Source: Neoarius graeffei | Lineage: Eukaryota; Chordata; Actinopteri; Siluriformes; Ariidae | NCBI RefSeq assembly: GCF_027579695.1 | Contig: NC_083579.1 | Coordinates: 72,339,371 to 72,403,370 of the forward strand | DNA length: 64,000 nucleotides | Reading direction: 5' to 3' | Shown here: positions 44,541 to 55,288 of the stretch, in pieces | How positions within the stretch are numbered: the first letter of the stretch is position 1 | How the letters are laid out: each line of letters starts with the position of its first letter | Notes under the pieces: model-generated | What the model was told of the DNA's origin: nothing | The model's input: the letters and a program-made list of their open reading frames with translations, nothing else | Database searches by the model: none | Made by a program: the position numbers and the translations under genes

Positions 44541-45037
44541 TTTACTCACAGCACAGAAATACACAGCGCTGTCATTATAATCCACATCCTTCACTGTGAA
44601 GAATCCTTCCTCAGGAACTGTTTTAATGACTGAAAATTTACTTTGGTTGAATGTTCCAAAGTCTGGATCTTTATAGCTGGTAGTGAAGACGATGAGCTCC
44701 ATGCTCTTTCCTCGATACTGACGATACCAGTACATCTGATTATGAAATGCATCTTTGGTGTGTGAGCAGTTTATTGTGGCTGATTGGCCCAGTTTAACCC
44801 AGTGTATACTGGGCTGAAAGACATCATTCATCCCTGCAACTCCTGTAAATAAACAATACGTTTATTTCAAAAAAAGTTTCCGTTTCACAAATACGTATCA
44901 GGTGTTTATTGCCCTATTTTGATTGACAGGCATGTGTAGCAGTTATATCATTACAGATCATCATTATTTTTCCCCAGATATTTTTAATTACCTTGAATCC
45001 AGTAGAGTGACTGAAAAAAGACTAAAACACTGATCAT
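44541..45037 (-). CDS. T-cell receptor V segment V15 (family A)
   Basis: The leader 45037-44992 reads MISVLVFFQSLYWIQG; the V exon is 44842-44541. Text: SIHWVKLGQSATINCSHTKD, HNQMYWYRQYRGKSMELIVF and SAVYFCAVSK. Its promoter site is a perfect ten-base match to the V-beta decamer, AGTGACATCA at 45115-45124. Intact and the last intact family A gene in the window. Confidence 0.9.
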
Positions 45038-45114
45038 TGTGGTTCTTGATAATGAGACTACAGACTGAACAAAGACTGTAGAAGATTATTCAGATTCTGG
45101 TCAGTGATGTATGC

Positions 45115-45124
45115 AGTGACATCA
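45115..45124 (+). promoter_or_regulatory. V15 V-beta-type decamer
   Basis: AGTGACATCA fits AGTGAYRTCA exactly, about 80 bp upstream of the ATG (opposite strand to the gene; the core is near-palindromic). Confidence 0.7.
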
Positions 45125-45199
45125 TAACTCCACCCACAGAAACGGTGTAAAAATACACCATTCATAGGCACTGCCATGTGAACCTTGACATGTGAACCT

Positions 45200-46645
45200 T
45201 GACTGGTGGCACTCACTTCACATATGATGAAGACGTTTGAGCGGCTCTTCCTCAGCCTCCTTAGACCTCAGGTGCAACATGCCCAGGACTGTCTGCAGTT
45301 TGCGTACTGGGCAGGTGTTGGTGTGGAAGATGCCATCCTCTACCTGCTACACCGAGCCCACTCGAATCTGGATAAGGGAAATGGCACAGTGAGGATCCTC
45401 TTCTTGGACTTCTTGAGTGCCTTCAACACCATCCAGCCCCTTATGCTTCAGGACAAACTGAACAGGATGCGAGTGGACCCCTGCCTGGTCACCTGGATCT
45501 CCAGCTACCTCAACGACAGGCCACAGTACGTCAGGCTGAAGGACATCACGTCTGACACTGTGAATAGCAGCACCGGAGCATCCCAGGGCATGGTGCTGGC
45601 CCCTCTTCTCTTCACCCTGTACACAGCAGACTTCTGTTACAACTCAGAGCTGTGTCACATTCAGAAGTTCGCCGATGACACAGCCATCCTGGGGTGTATC
45701 AGGGACGACAGAGAGGAGGAGTATAGGAGCCTGGTGAGAGACTTTGCTATTTGGAGCAACAGGAACCATCTGCAGCTCATCACCTCGAAGACCAAGGAGA
45801 TGGTCATTGACTTTGGGAGGCCTAGACCAAGGTCACGACCAGTTCTAATCGAGTGAGTCGAGGTGGAGGCTGTGGATTCCTACAAGTACCTCGGGCTGTG
45901 GCTGGACAGCAAGCTGGACTGGACTTGCAACACCAACCACTTGTACAGGAAGGGACAGAGCAGGATATACTTCCTGAGGAGGCTGCGGTCCTTTAACATC
46001 TGCAGGAAACTCCTGTGGATGTTCTATCAGTCCATGGTCGCCAGTGTCCTGTTTTACACCGTGGTGTGCTGGGGGGGCAGCACATCCAAGAAGGACACAT
46101 CCAGGCTGGACAAACTGATCAGGCGGGCCGGCTCTGTGGTCGGCATGGACTCTCTGGTGATGGTGGCAGAGAAGAGGACTATGGACAAACTACTGAACCT
46201 CATGGATGATGCCAGTCACCCTCTGCACACCGTCATCAGCAACCAGACGAGCCTGTTCAGTGACAGAATGCTCCTTCCCAAGTGCAGGACTAACAAACTT
46301 AAAAACTCCTTTGTCCCTCACTTCATCAGACTGTACAACTCCTCTCTGGGGGGGAGGAGCGGTAACAGGAGGACAGAGGATGGGAAGGAGCAGTAGCCGA
46401 GCCTGACAAAAAGCAACACTGGACAATGTGCAATATAAATGTGCAATACCTCTCCTGCTGGACTTTTTTTCACCCCATATCTTGTTCTTTTTTATATTTG
46501 TATTTGTAAATACTTAATTTAATTTAATTTATCTATAAGTTTTCTCTATTTTCTATTCTCTGTTTATTCTGTAATGATGCTGCTGGAATTTTAATTTCCC
46601 TGAGGGAACCCTCCCAAAAGGATCAATAAAGTTTTATGTAATCTA
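45200..46645 (+). mobile_element. Rex1/Babar-like LINE, 5'-truncated
   Basis: Reverse transcriptase from the FERLFLSLLRPQ region on, with FLDFLSAFNTIQ, KFADDTAI and YKYLGLWLDSKLDW, and the C-terminal region to 46396 (RAGSVVGMDSL; LKNSFVPHFIRLYN). One in-frame stop at 45854 splits the frame after RPVLIE, and the N-terminal third is absent. The 3' end is AGGGAACCCTCCC and AATAAAG. More complete at its C-terminus than the copy at 27162. Confidence 0.88.
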
Positions 46646-46945
46646 ATGTTGACTATGGGCAAGAGACACCCTAGACAAGTCACCAGATCATCACAGGGCT
46701 GACACCTAGAGACAAACTAGGTGTGAATTCACACTCACAGTCAATTTAGAGCAACCAGTTATCCTAACCTGCATGCCTTTGGACTGTGGGTGAAACCAGA
46801 GCGCCCAGAGGGGACCCACGCAGACACGGGGAGAACATGCAAACTCTACACAGAAAGACCTGCGTCAACCACTGGGCTCAAACCCAGAACCTTCTTTCTG
46901 TGAGGTGACAGTGCTAACCACTACACCATCATGTCACCTGCTGGA
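46646..46945 (-). mobile_element. SINE, diverged
   Basis: Most of the SINE body and tRNA head (ending GTGCTAACCACTACACCATC) directly after the LINE. Confidence 0.75.
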
Positions 46946-47154
46946 GCACCTTTTCTGAAACAGAAATATATATAGTGATATGGCACTATATTTACACTTT
47001 TAATAAAATGAAATACAAAACAAAACACTGCTAATATGATGTTAGAAATGAGTCACGTAAACACTTTGCATGTTTGTGTGGTTTATTGGTATGAAACCAA
47101 ATCCAGCCCACAGCTGCAGGTGTTCTGGTTTGGGGGTAACGTGGATCAGATGAA

Positions 47155-47192
47155 GGTTTTTGTCATTAAGTGAGCTGATCTACAGCACTGTG
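47155..47192 (-). other. V16 RSS
   Basis: CACAGTG, 22-bp spacer, ACAAAAACC. Confidence 0.92.
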
Positions 47193-47625
47193 TAATAAGC
47201 TGCACAGAAATACACAGCACTGTCGCTCACTGAAAGACTGTTTATGGTCAAAGAGCCATTGTTTCTCCCATCACCACTCAGTTTGATCTTTGTTTCAAAT
47301 TCTGCCTCCAGGTTTGGAGTCGTAAGAGAAAGGTACCCCATGAGTGTAAATCCTGTGTCCTGGCTGTGTTTGTACCACAGGATGCGGTCATAGCTCTTTA
47401 CACTGTGTGAACATTTGATCTCAGCAACCTCATTCTGTTTTTTTATGAGATCAGGAGGATTCTGGACGACAGAACAAACACCAGAACCTGTTGAGAGAAA
47501 AAGAGAACCATCAAGGTGTACAAAATGAAGTAGTCTGTTCAATTTGGGAGCACATTTTATAAAATATTGTATTTACCTGGAAGGCACAATAGTATGGCAG
47601 AAAATATGATGAGAACAGAACACAT
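47193..47625 (-). CDS. T-cell receptor V segment V16 (family B)
   Basis: The leader 47625-47577 reads MCSVLIIFSAILLCLPG; the V exon 47487-47193 is open (GVCSVVQNPPDLIKKQNEV; SVKSYDRILWYKHS; GYLSLTTPNLEAEF). A (CT)n run begins 6 bp before the ATG. Gene plus about 2 kb of upstream DNA is duplicated with V17; here that DNA is interrupted by the foldback element at 48382. Confidence 0.89.
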
Positions 47626-47629
47626 GTTG

Positions 47630-47631
<2 letters not shown>

Positions 47632-47695
<64 letters not shown>
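47632..47695. repeat. (CT)n(GT)n microsatellite at V16 promoter
   Basis: CT run, then a short GT run. Confidence 0.95.
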
Positions 47696-48189
47696 CTTAA
47701 AATTAGAATAAAAGAGAGTGGAAAAGTCTCATCCACCCACTACTTCCTGTCTAAAGCATGATGGAACTCTAATCTATTGGTTACATTACCTTTTCGAATG
47801 AAATGGCTCCCTCTAAAGGATTGCAGGAAAATGCTTCAGAAAATGTTGTTATTGTGTCATGCTAATGTTAAACAAGTTAATAATCTAACAATGTGGACAA
47901 ATTGCCATATTTAATATTGGCTGGAGGGAAAAAAAACCTCCATGAAGCCACAAATAATGTATTTGTGAGATCATTGAACTAATATCAGCTTCGAAACTTA
48001 AAATAATGATGATTAATATTAAAGACTCCAGGAGGCAGTATCTCTCAGAAAATGACACTAGATATAATGTCACATGATGACAACATACATTACCAGGGAA
48101 CAGACATCGACATTTTATACAATATAATAATTTAAAGAAAATTACAAATAAATCTACTGTTGTGTTTTACTGAGTAACAATGCTGCCAG

Positions 48190-48381
48190 GCAAAACAAAC
48201 CTCACCCGGCAGCACTGAATTTAGTGCTTTTGATACTGGCTCAATTTTACAAGTCTGACCTAGTCAAATTACAAGGTGAATCTGTGACCTTAAGTTTGAC
48301 ATTTCAAAGTCATTCAAGGTCAAAGATCATGGCGGCAACTGAAAGCCCATATGGGACTTCTTATATGTTGATAATGGTAAA
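48190..48381. repeat. AGGTCA-rich dispersed repeat, left part
   Basis: Shared with 54000-54190. It contains CTCAAGGTCA-like motifs and continues at 50672 after the inserted foldback element. Confidence 0.8.
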
Positions 48382-50671
48382 TAGTGGGGCTGTTAAGCTC
48401 TTATTATCAGAAGAATTGTGCACAAAATGAAAAAAGCATGAAACTTTCAGAGTTTGTTCTTGAAGGCATAAGCTTTAATTTGAGATGTGGAGGCATTCTC
48501 AGTTTGACCTCTGGGGTCAGCTAGAGGTCATTGACCTCCATGATGGCACATTTCTATGCATGAAATTAGAAAAGGCTGTATTTTAACACCTAAATGTGAT
48601 GTAAATATAAAATAAATGTGTTTTTCCATGTTACTGGGCATGAAAAAATCATATATAATACTGATATTCCTCTTAGGGGTAACTTCAGGGGTCAGGTAGA
48701 GGTCATTGACCTTTGAAATTTGAAGTTTCTATGCATGACATTCTAGACGGGTGTATCTTAGGATCTAAATGTGATAGAAATGTGAAATTAATGTGTATTT
48801 CCTTGTTTCTGACCATGAGAAACCCATTTTTAATACTGGTATTACTCTTACAGGTCATCTCTGGGGTCAGCTAGAGGTCACTGACCTCCAGCATAATGCA
48901 TATCTATGCACGAAATTAGAAACGGGTGTATCTTAGTTTCTAAATGTGATAGAAATGTAAACTAAATGTGTATTTCCATGTTTCTGGCCATGATAAACTA
49001 ATTTCTAATACTGATATCATTTTTATAAGTCACCTCTGAGGTCAGCTAGAGGTCACTGACCTCCACGATAATGCATTTCTAAGCATGAAATTAGAAACAA
49101 TCTATCTTTGGATTAAAATGTGAAATACTGTAAATGTAAAGTAAATATATGATTCCATGTTTCTGGACATGACACAACTCATTTCTGATAAGTAAAACAT
49201 CTCCAGTGGTCACAAACTATGTCAGAAGCTGAACACAGTTGCCCCATTTCCATTGATAATTTCAAAGTGAGTAATGTTTTGGAGCATTTGTTCTCATTTG
49301 CACTAGAGTTGAAGAATACAGTATATTGTAGTTTAATTTTCAGTCATTTTAATGTTGGACATTGATAGGGCAATTCTAAATTCACAGGAATAACTATATG
49401 TCAGTCTAGCAGAGGTAGAGATTCAACGGAATTTGCTTTGAGGCAACACATAAAAAGAGCAATGTACCAGGCTAATATATGGAACCTTGCTTTGGTTTCT
49501 CAACCATGTTTGCCCAGTCCATCAGACTGGGGATGGATTGACACCGATGCTGGATGGCAGCCACTTTGGACAACACTCCCTGAAGCTTCACAGGCTTGCT
49601 ATGAACTTGTGCACTGTGCAAAAAGGGTTGTACTGGGCACTGTAGATGTAAAAAGGCAGCCTTAAAGTGCACAGCACTGTGCACATGCTCTGGTGACTGC
49701 AGCGACTAAATCAGTGTTCTGTAGTTACAATTTGTAGGCCAACATTGTAATCCCCAAAGGTCAAGGCCCTTAGAATAAATGTAGATACTATAAGTGATTT
49801 TAAAATGTTCTTTATGGAACCTGTTCAACTGTTTACACTGCATTTAGAGTTTTGATTGTAGTTCAAGTTTTTGATTAGTTAAAGTTTATAATTTCTGACA
49901 AGTTGAAGTATATTTCTGTCATGTTCATATTCATATGGAATTGTTTCTTACAATCCAAAACACATGAGATTTTTATATAGATTTATCAAAATGTGGGATG
50001 TTTCCCAACCTTGCCTGTTCTCCATGATGTTGACCTCTCAGAATGATATCAGTATCAAAAATGGGTTTCTCATGTACAGAATCATAGAAATACAAATTTA
50101 GTTTACATTTCTATCACATTTAGAACCTGAGGTACACCCGTTTCTAATTTTATGCATAGAAATGCATTATGCTGGAGGTCAGTGACCTCTAGCTGACCCC
50201 AGAGATGACCTGTAAGAGTAATATCAGTATCAAAAATGGGTTTCTCATGGTCAGAAACAAGGGAATACACATTAACTTCACATTTCTATCACATTTAGAT
50301 CCTAAGATACACCCGTCTAGAATTTCATGCATAGAAACTTCAAATTTCAAAGGTCAATGACCTCTACCTGACCCCTGAAGTTACACCTAAGAGGAATATC
50401 AGTATTATATGTGATTTTTTCATGTCCAGGCACATGGAAAAACACATTTATTTTACATTTACATCACATTTAGATGTAAAGATACAGCCTTTTCTAATTT
50501 CATGCATAGAAATGTGATATCATGGAGGTCAATGACCTCTAGCTGACCCCAGAGGTCAAACTGAGAATGCCTCCACGTCGCAAATTAAAGCTTATGCCTT
50601 CAAGAACAAACCCTGAAAGTTTCATGCTTTTTTCATTTTGTGCACAATTGTTATGCTTAACAGGCCCACTA
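48382..50671. mobile_element. 2.29-kb foldback element with 175-bp periodic arms
   Basis: The ends are inverted: TAGTGGGGCTGTTAAG at the left and the complement TAGTGGGCCTGTTAAGC at the right. Near-identical arms of about 640 bp (48382-49020, 50042-50671) flank a loop of about 1 kb. Each arm contains a palindrome GAGGTCANTGACCTC (one base varies) every 175 bp: starts at 48524, 48699, 48874 and 49049, and at 50175, 50350 and 50525. The loop holds a coding remnant at 49438-49730. The uninterrupted site at 54180-54195 shows that it is an insertion, with a short A-rich (AAA) duplication. Superfamily unknown. Confidence 0.85.
49438..49730 (+). pseudogene. Remnant of a transposon-borne Cys-rich ORF
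   Basis: Frame 49438-49665 reads KRAMYQANIW, SPSDWGW and TTLPEASQACYELVHC. Just past its stop another frame gives LKCTALCTCSGDCSD. Together these recall the C-terminal Cys-rich region of ORFs common in fish repeats, here frame-broken. Function unknown; similarity is from memory. Confidence 0.45.
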
Positions 50672-51240
50672 AAACACCTGGCTATCATGAACCGTTTTAA
50701 AGTTATTGCCCTCTGAAAACCTATGATCTTGAGTTTGACATTTCAGGGTCACTCAAGGTCAAAGATCATGGTGCCAAGTGAAAGGCCATATGGGAGCTCC
50801 AATATGCTCATAACAGTAAACATCTGTCTATCGGCAACCGTTTTTGAGTTACAATGGAAAATATGTTATTTTGACCGATGACCTTGACACACCTGACCTT
50901 TAACCCCCAACTGCTACAGAGACTGTACAAGCTACCCCATCATGCAGCATATGGTTTGAAGCAGAACTGAAAAATGCTCATTTTGGTTTGAAGTCAAAAT
51001 GATGAATTTGAAGAAACTTATCACACAAAAAAATATTTTGAACTTTCTGGTGACCTTGACCGTGACCTGATTACACCCAGAATTTAAAGAGGTAATCTAG
51101 AGACCGTTGCCCACCTACGCTGGAAATTTGAAATCAATCAGTCCAACTGTCTAGATGCTAGATTGTTAACAGACAGACAGACAAACAAACAAACCGCACT
51201 GATTCCAATACCTCACCCCGCTGACTCCGTCGTTGATGAG
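50672..51240. repeat. AGGTCA-rich dispersed repeat, right part
   Basis: Continues AAACACCTGGCTATCATGAA where the left part was cut. It ends in a short GACAGACAGACAAACAAAC stretch. Same as 54190-54920. Confidence 0.8.
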
Positions 51241-51660
51241 ATAAAAGTGATTGAATGCAAGTCCACAGAAGCTGATATGGCTCATATGGTCAGGAAGTAC
51301 AGTTTATAAGAGAATGACTGACTATGTGGGATTGTGAGGTGAAGGAAATTTACTTTGAACTTTCATCACTTGTGTGCAAAAGCCATTTTCATCCAACAAA
51401 CACGTTGGGAACAAAACACAAATACAGTCAGTCACTTAAACGAAGCAATAACACATGCATTCATTCATCGTTAGTCAGCTCTTTATCAGGGTCAGAGTTC
51501 TTGTAGATCCTGAGACAATAAATGAAAATAAAAGGAGCATGAAGCTTTGTGAAGAGTCACCTGTCTCCTGAGTCCTCCTTCCCATGCATACACGTCACGG
51601 TTTCATACAATGGTTGTCTCCATGTCAGTGTCCATGCAGATTTTAAGCACACTGTTAATA
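51241..51660. other. No feature recognised
   Basis: Intergenic, nothing supported. Confidence 0.4.
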
Positions 51661-51990
51661 TTTCTACAACACTGACTGTTCTGGGTTCGAGCCCGGTGGC
51701 CGACGAGGGCCATTATGTGTAGAGTTTGCATGTTCTCCCCGTGTCTCCTCCGGGTGCTCCAGTTTCCCACACAATCCACAGACATGCCGGTTAGGTGAAT
51801 TGGTGGCTTTAAATTGACTGTAGGTGTGAATGTGAGTGTGAATTCACACCTAGTTTGTCTCTATGTATCAGCCCGGCGATGATCTGGCGACTTGTCCAGG
51901 GTGTACCGTGCCTCTTGCCCATAGTCATTTGGGACAGGCTCCAGCTAGCCCGCGACCCTGCACAGGATAAGCGGTTATGGATGGATTATT
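51661..51990 (+). mobile_element. SINE, head partly lost
   Basis: Starts at the box B-like GGGTTCGAGCC and runs to GATAAGCGGTTATGGATGG. Confidence 0.8.
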
Positions 51991-52079
51991 CTCTTCTAAT
52001 TTTAATTTGGCCTCATTTTCTATCAAATTTGCTTAAGGAGTGAAAGAGTTACCGTCCTGAAAACATTAAAATCAAGTTA

Positions 52080-52600
52080 TCCAATGAGACTTTTTTGTTT
52101 GCTGTCTCCACGCTCAGAAGAGTTAAGAGCTGCTCACTCTTTGGTTCGGACTTCATTGCCGGGACAGAAGGCCATGGCAGTGTATGTTTATGTAGGAAGT
52201 GACAGATGAATTAACCAATCAGATATTGAGTTCTAGTGAGAGGGACCAGAAATTTCTCACCCTCGGCCTTCTGGAAGGCCAACGCGAGCTAAACCATGTG
52301 TCGTTCATCAGTAGTGTTTGCGAATGCTCATAAAGCGGTAAAGCCAGTGCTATCGAGAGCAAGTAGCACAGGCTAACGACTGAGAAATTAAGATTTCTGT
52401 CTCCAGACTCTTCTTCCACACGGCACACTCACTACAGTATTTTTCACTCAGACTTAAGTATTCATTTCCTGATATAATTTACTGAGTTACTTTTAAAATC
52501 AACATCGATAGCTACACACAACGGAGTGACCCGGCAGCCTGCCGCTAATCCCTTACAAAATCCTTTGACCTGTTGCTTTTTTGGTGTCTGGCTAAGTTTT
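52080..52600 (-). repeat. Unclassified dispersed repeat, copy at V17 unit
   Basis: The opposite strand matches 282-480 and 1780-1880. The same block is at 60770-61300 beside V19, so it moved by segmental duplication. Confidence 0.65.
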
Positions 52601-52654
52601 GGCTGAGCTCAAGTCCAAACTCTAATAATAACGCTTCACCACTGTTCATAATCA

Positions 52655-53100
52655 GTTAGCTGAAGGTATTCTGTATTTCTGTACTCATCTGTAGCGTCCT
52701 GATTCTCAGTGCTAATAAATCTTCTAATAAAAAAAACAACACGTTAAATGTGAACTGAAAAATAAATGTATCCATATTCAAATGTGCTTGATTTTGTACC
52801 GAGAGGCTACAGATTTGTTGTCTTATACTGCCCTCTTTAGGCGTCTCTCCTTCTTGTAGAGTAGTGAATATATTATGATCGTGTGAGGATGGGGTAATCA
52901 CTGTACGATCAGATGTTTGTATCACATTACATTTCCCAATTTATATGGAAAGCAGTGAGGTTTAGGCCTGAGATTAGGAGTTGGACTTTTTCTGATAATT
53001 TTATATGAAATAAGTCAAATAAAATTCATCCACATGCCCTCGCCTGTGCAATTTTTTTAATGACATCACTGTGTGTAAACTATAAATAAAAATGTTCACC
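52655..53100. repeat. Triplicated block with lost family A gene scar, copy 1
   Basis: Shared with 57165-57545 and 61365-61835. It includes TTATACTGCCCTCTTTAGGC, which matches the sequence just 3' of family A RSSs (TTATACTGCCCCCTGTAGG). No V exon follows, so these look like scars of deleted family A genes. Confidence 0.65.
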
Positions 53101-53189
53101 GAAATGATAAATATGGTTCATTGGTACGAAACCAAATCCAGCCCACAGCTGCAGGTGTTCTGGTTTTGGGGTAACGTGGATCAGATGAA

Positions 53190-53227
53190 GGTTTTTGTCA
53201 TTAAGTGAGCTGATCTACAGCACTGTG
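53190..53227 (-). other. V17 RSS
   Basis: CACAGTG, 22-bp spacer, ACAAAAACC. Confidence 0.92.
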
Positions 53228-53661
53228 TAATAAGCTGCACAGAAATACACAGCACTGTCGCTCACTGAAAGACTGTTTATGGTCAAAGAGCCGTCTTTGG
53301 TCCCATCACCACTCAGTTTGATCTTCGTTTCAAATTCTGCCTCCAGGTTTGGAGAAGTAATTAAAATGAACCCCATGAGTGTAAATCCTGTGTCCTGGCT
53401 GTGTTTGTACCACAGAATGCGATTATAGTCCTGTACAGTATGTGAACATTTGATCTCAGCAACCTCATTCTGTTTTTTTATGAGATCAGGAGGATTCTGG
53501 GCTACAGAACAAACACCAGAACCTGTGGAGAGAAAAAGAGAACCATCAAGGTGAACAAAATGAAGTAGTCTGTTCAAATTTGGGAGCACATTTTATAAAA
53601 TATTGTATTTACCTGGAAGGCACAATAGGATGGCAGAAAATATGATGAGAACAGAACACAT
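53228..53661 (-). CDS. T-cell receptor V segment V17 (family B)
   Basis: The leader 53661-53613 has the MCSVLIIFSAILLCLPG sequence of V16; the V exon 53522-53228 is open. It differs from V16 at CDR1 (HTVQDYNRILWYKHS), CDR2 (GFILITSPNLEAEF) and the GTKDGSLT turn. It is the tandem partner of V16. A shorter (CT)n run precedes the ATG (53668-53696). Confidence 0.89.
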
Positions 53662-53665
53662 TTTG

Positions 53666-53667
<2 letters not shown>

Positions 53668-53696
<29 letters not shown>
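53668..53696. repeat. (CT)n microsatellite at V17 promoter
   Basis: Shorter version of the V16 run. Confidence 0.95.
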
Positions 53697-53701
<5 letters not shown>

Positions 53702-53999
53702 CATAATTAGAATAAAAGAGAGTGGAAAAGTCTCATCCACCCACTACTTCCTGTCTAAAGCATGATGGAACTCTAATCTATTTGTTACATTACCTTTTCT
53801 AATGAAATGGCTCCCTCTAAAGGATTGCAGGAAAATGCTTCAGAAAATTTTGTGACATGTGATGACACTAGATATGATGTCACCTGATGGGAACATACAT
53901 TACCAGGGGACAGATATCGACATTTTATACAATATAATAATTTAAAGCAAATTACAAATAAATCTACTGTTGTGTTTTCCTGAGTAGCAATGTTGCCAG

Positions 54000-54920
54000 G
54001 CAAAACAAACCTCACCCGGCAGCACTGAATTTAGTGCTTTTGATACTGGCTCAATTTTACAAGTCTGGCCTAGTCAAATTACAAGGTGAATCTGTGACCT
54101 TAAGTTTGACATTTCAAAGTCATTCAAGGTCAAACGTCATGGCGGCAACTGAAAGCCCATATGGGAGTTCTTATATGTTGATAATGGTAAACACCTGGCT
54201 ATCATGAACCGTTTTAAAGTTATAGCCCTTTGAAAACCCATGACCTTGAGTTTGACATTTCAGGGTCACTCAAGGTCAAAGATCATGGTGCCAAATGAAA
54301 GCCCATATGGCACTTCCTATAAGTTGATAATGGTAAATATCTGTCTACCATCAACCATTTTTAAGTTACAGCCCTCTGAATATATATGACCTTGAGTTTG
54401 ACCTTTCAGGGTCACTCAAGGTCATAGATCATGGTGCCAAGTGAAAGCCCATATGGGAGCTCCAATATGCTTATAACAGTAAACATCTGTCTATCAGCAA
54501 CCATTTTTGAGTTATAATGGAAAATATGTTATTTTGAACGATGACCTTGACACACCTGACCTTTAACCCCCAACCGCTACAGAGACTGTACAAGCTACCC
54601 CATCATGCAGCATATGTTTGGAAGCAGAACTGAAAGATGCTCATTTTGGTTTTGGCTTGAAGTCAAAATGATGAATTTGAAGAAAGTTATCGCAAAAAAA
54701 ATTTAAAAAATGATTTTGACCTTTCCGGTGACCTTGACATTGACCGTGACCTGATTACCTCCACAATTTAATGAGCTAATCTACAGACCGTTGCCCACCT
54801 ATGCTGGAAATTTGAAATCAATCGGTGCAACCGTCTAGACGCTAGATTGTTAACAGACAGACAGACAAACAAACAAACCACACTGATTCCAATACCTCAC
54901 CCCGCTGACTCTGTCATTGA
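54000..54920. repeat. AGGTCA-rich dispersed repeat, uninterrupted copy
   Basis: Tandemly repeated GGTCACTCAAGGTCA and TGAGTTTGACCTTTCAG motifs with period near 110 bp in 54120-54480. It carries the empty site of the foldback element near 54190. Confidence 0.8.
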
Positions 54921-55085
54921 TGAGTTCAACGTTCTTAAGTCTAGGTCGGAAGAGATCAAGGTCTTAAGTCTAGGCTGAGTGATCTAAGTGAGATCAAGGT
55001 CTTAAGTCGAGGCTGAAAACATATCTGTTTAGTCAAGCCTTGTGTTAATGGTGTTTATGAGGTAAAGGTGTAGCTCTGGAGGTAA
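54921..55085. repeat. Unclassified fish repeat, left part
   Basis: Contains CTTAAGTCTAGGCTGA repeats. It resumes at 56459 after the L2 LINE. Confidence 0.6.
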
Positions 55086-55211
55086 ACTGAGATTCAAGAT
55101 TCAAGATTTTTTATTTGTCATATACACAATAACAGACACAGCGGTTTATTATTGGGTAATGAAATTCTTATTTTGCAACTGCCCACCAAACTATGCTTAC
55201 CAATATAAAAA

Positions 55212-55288
<77 letters not shown>

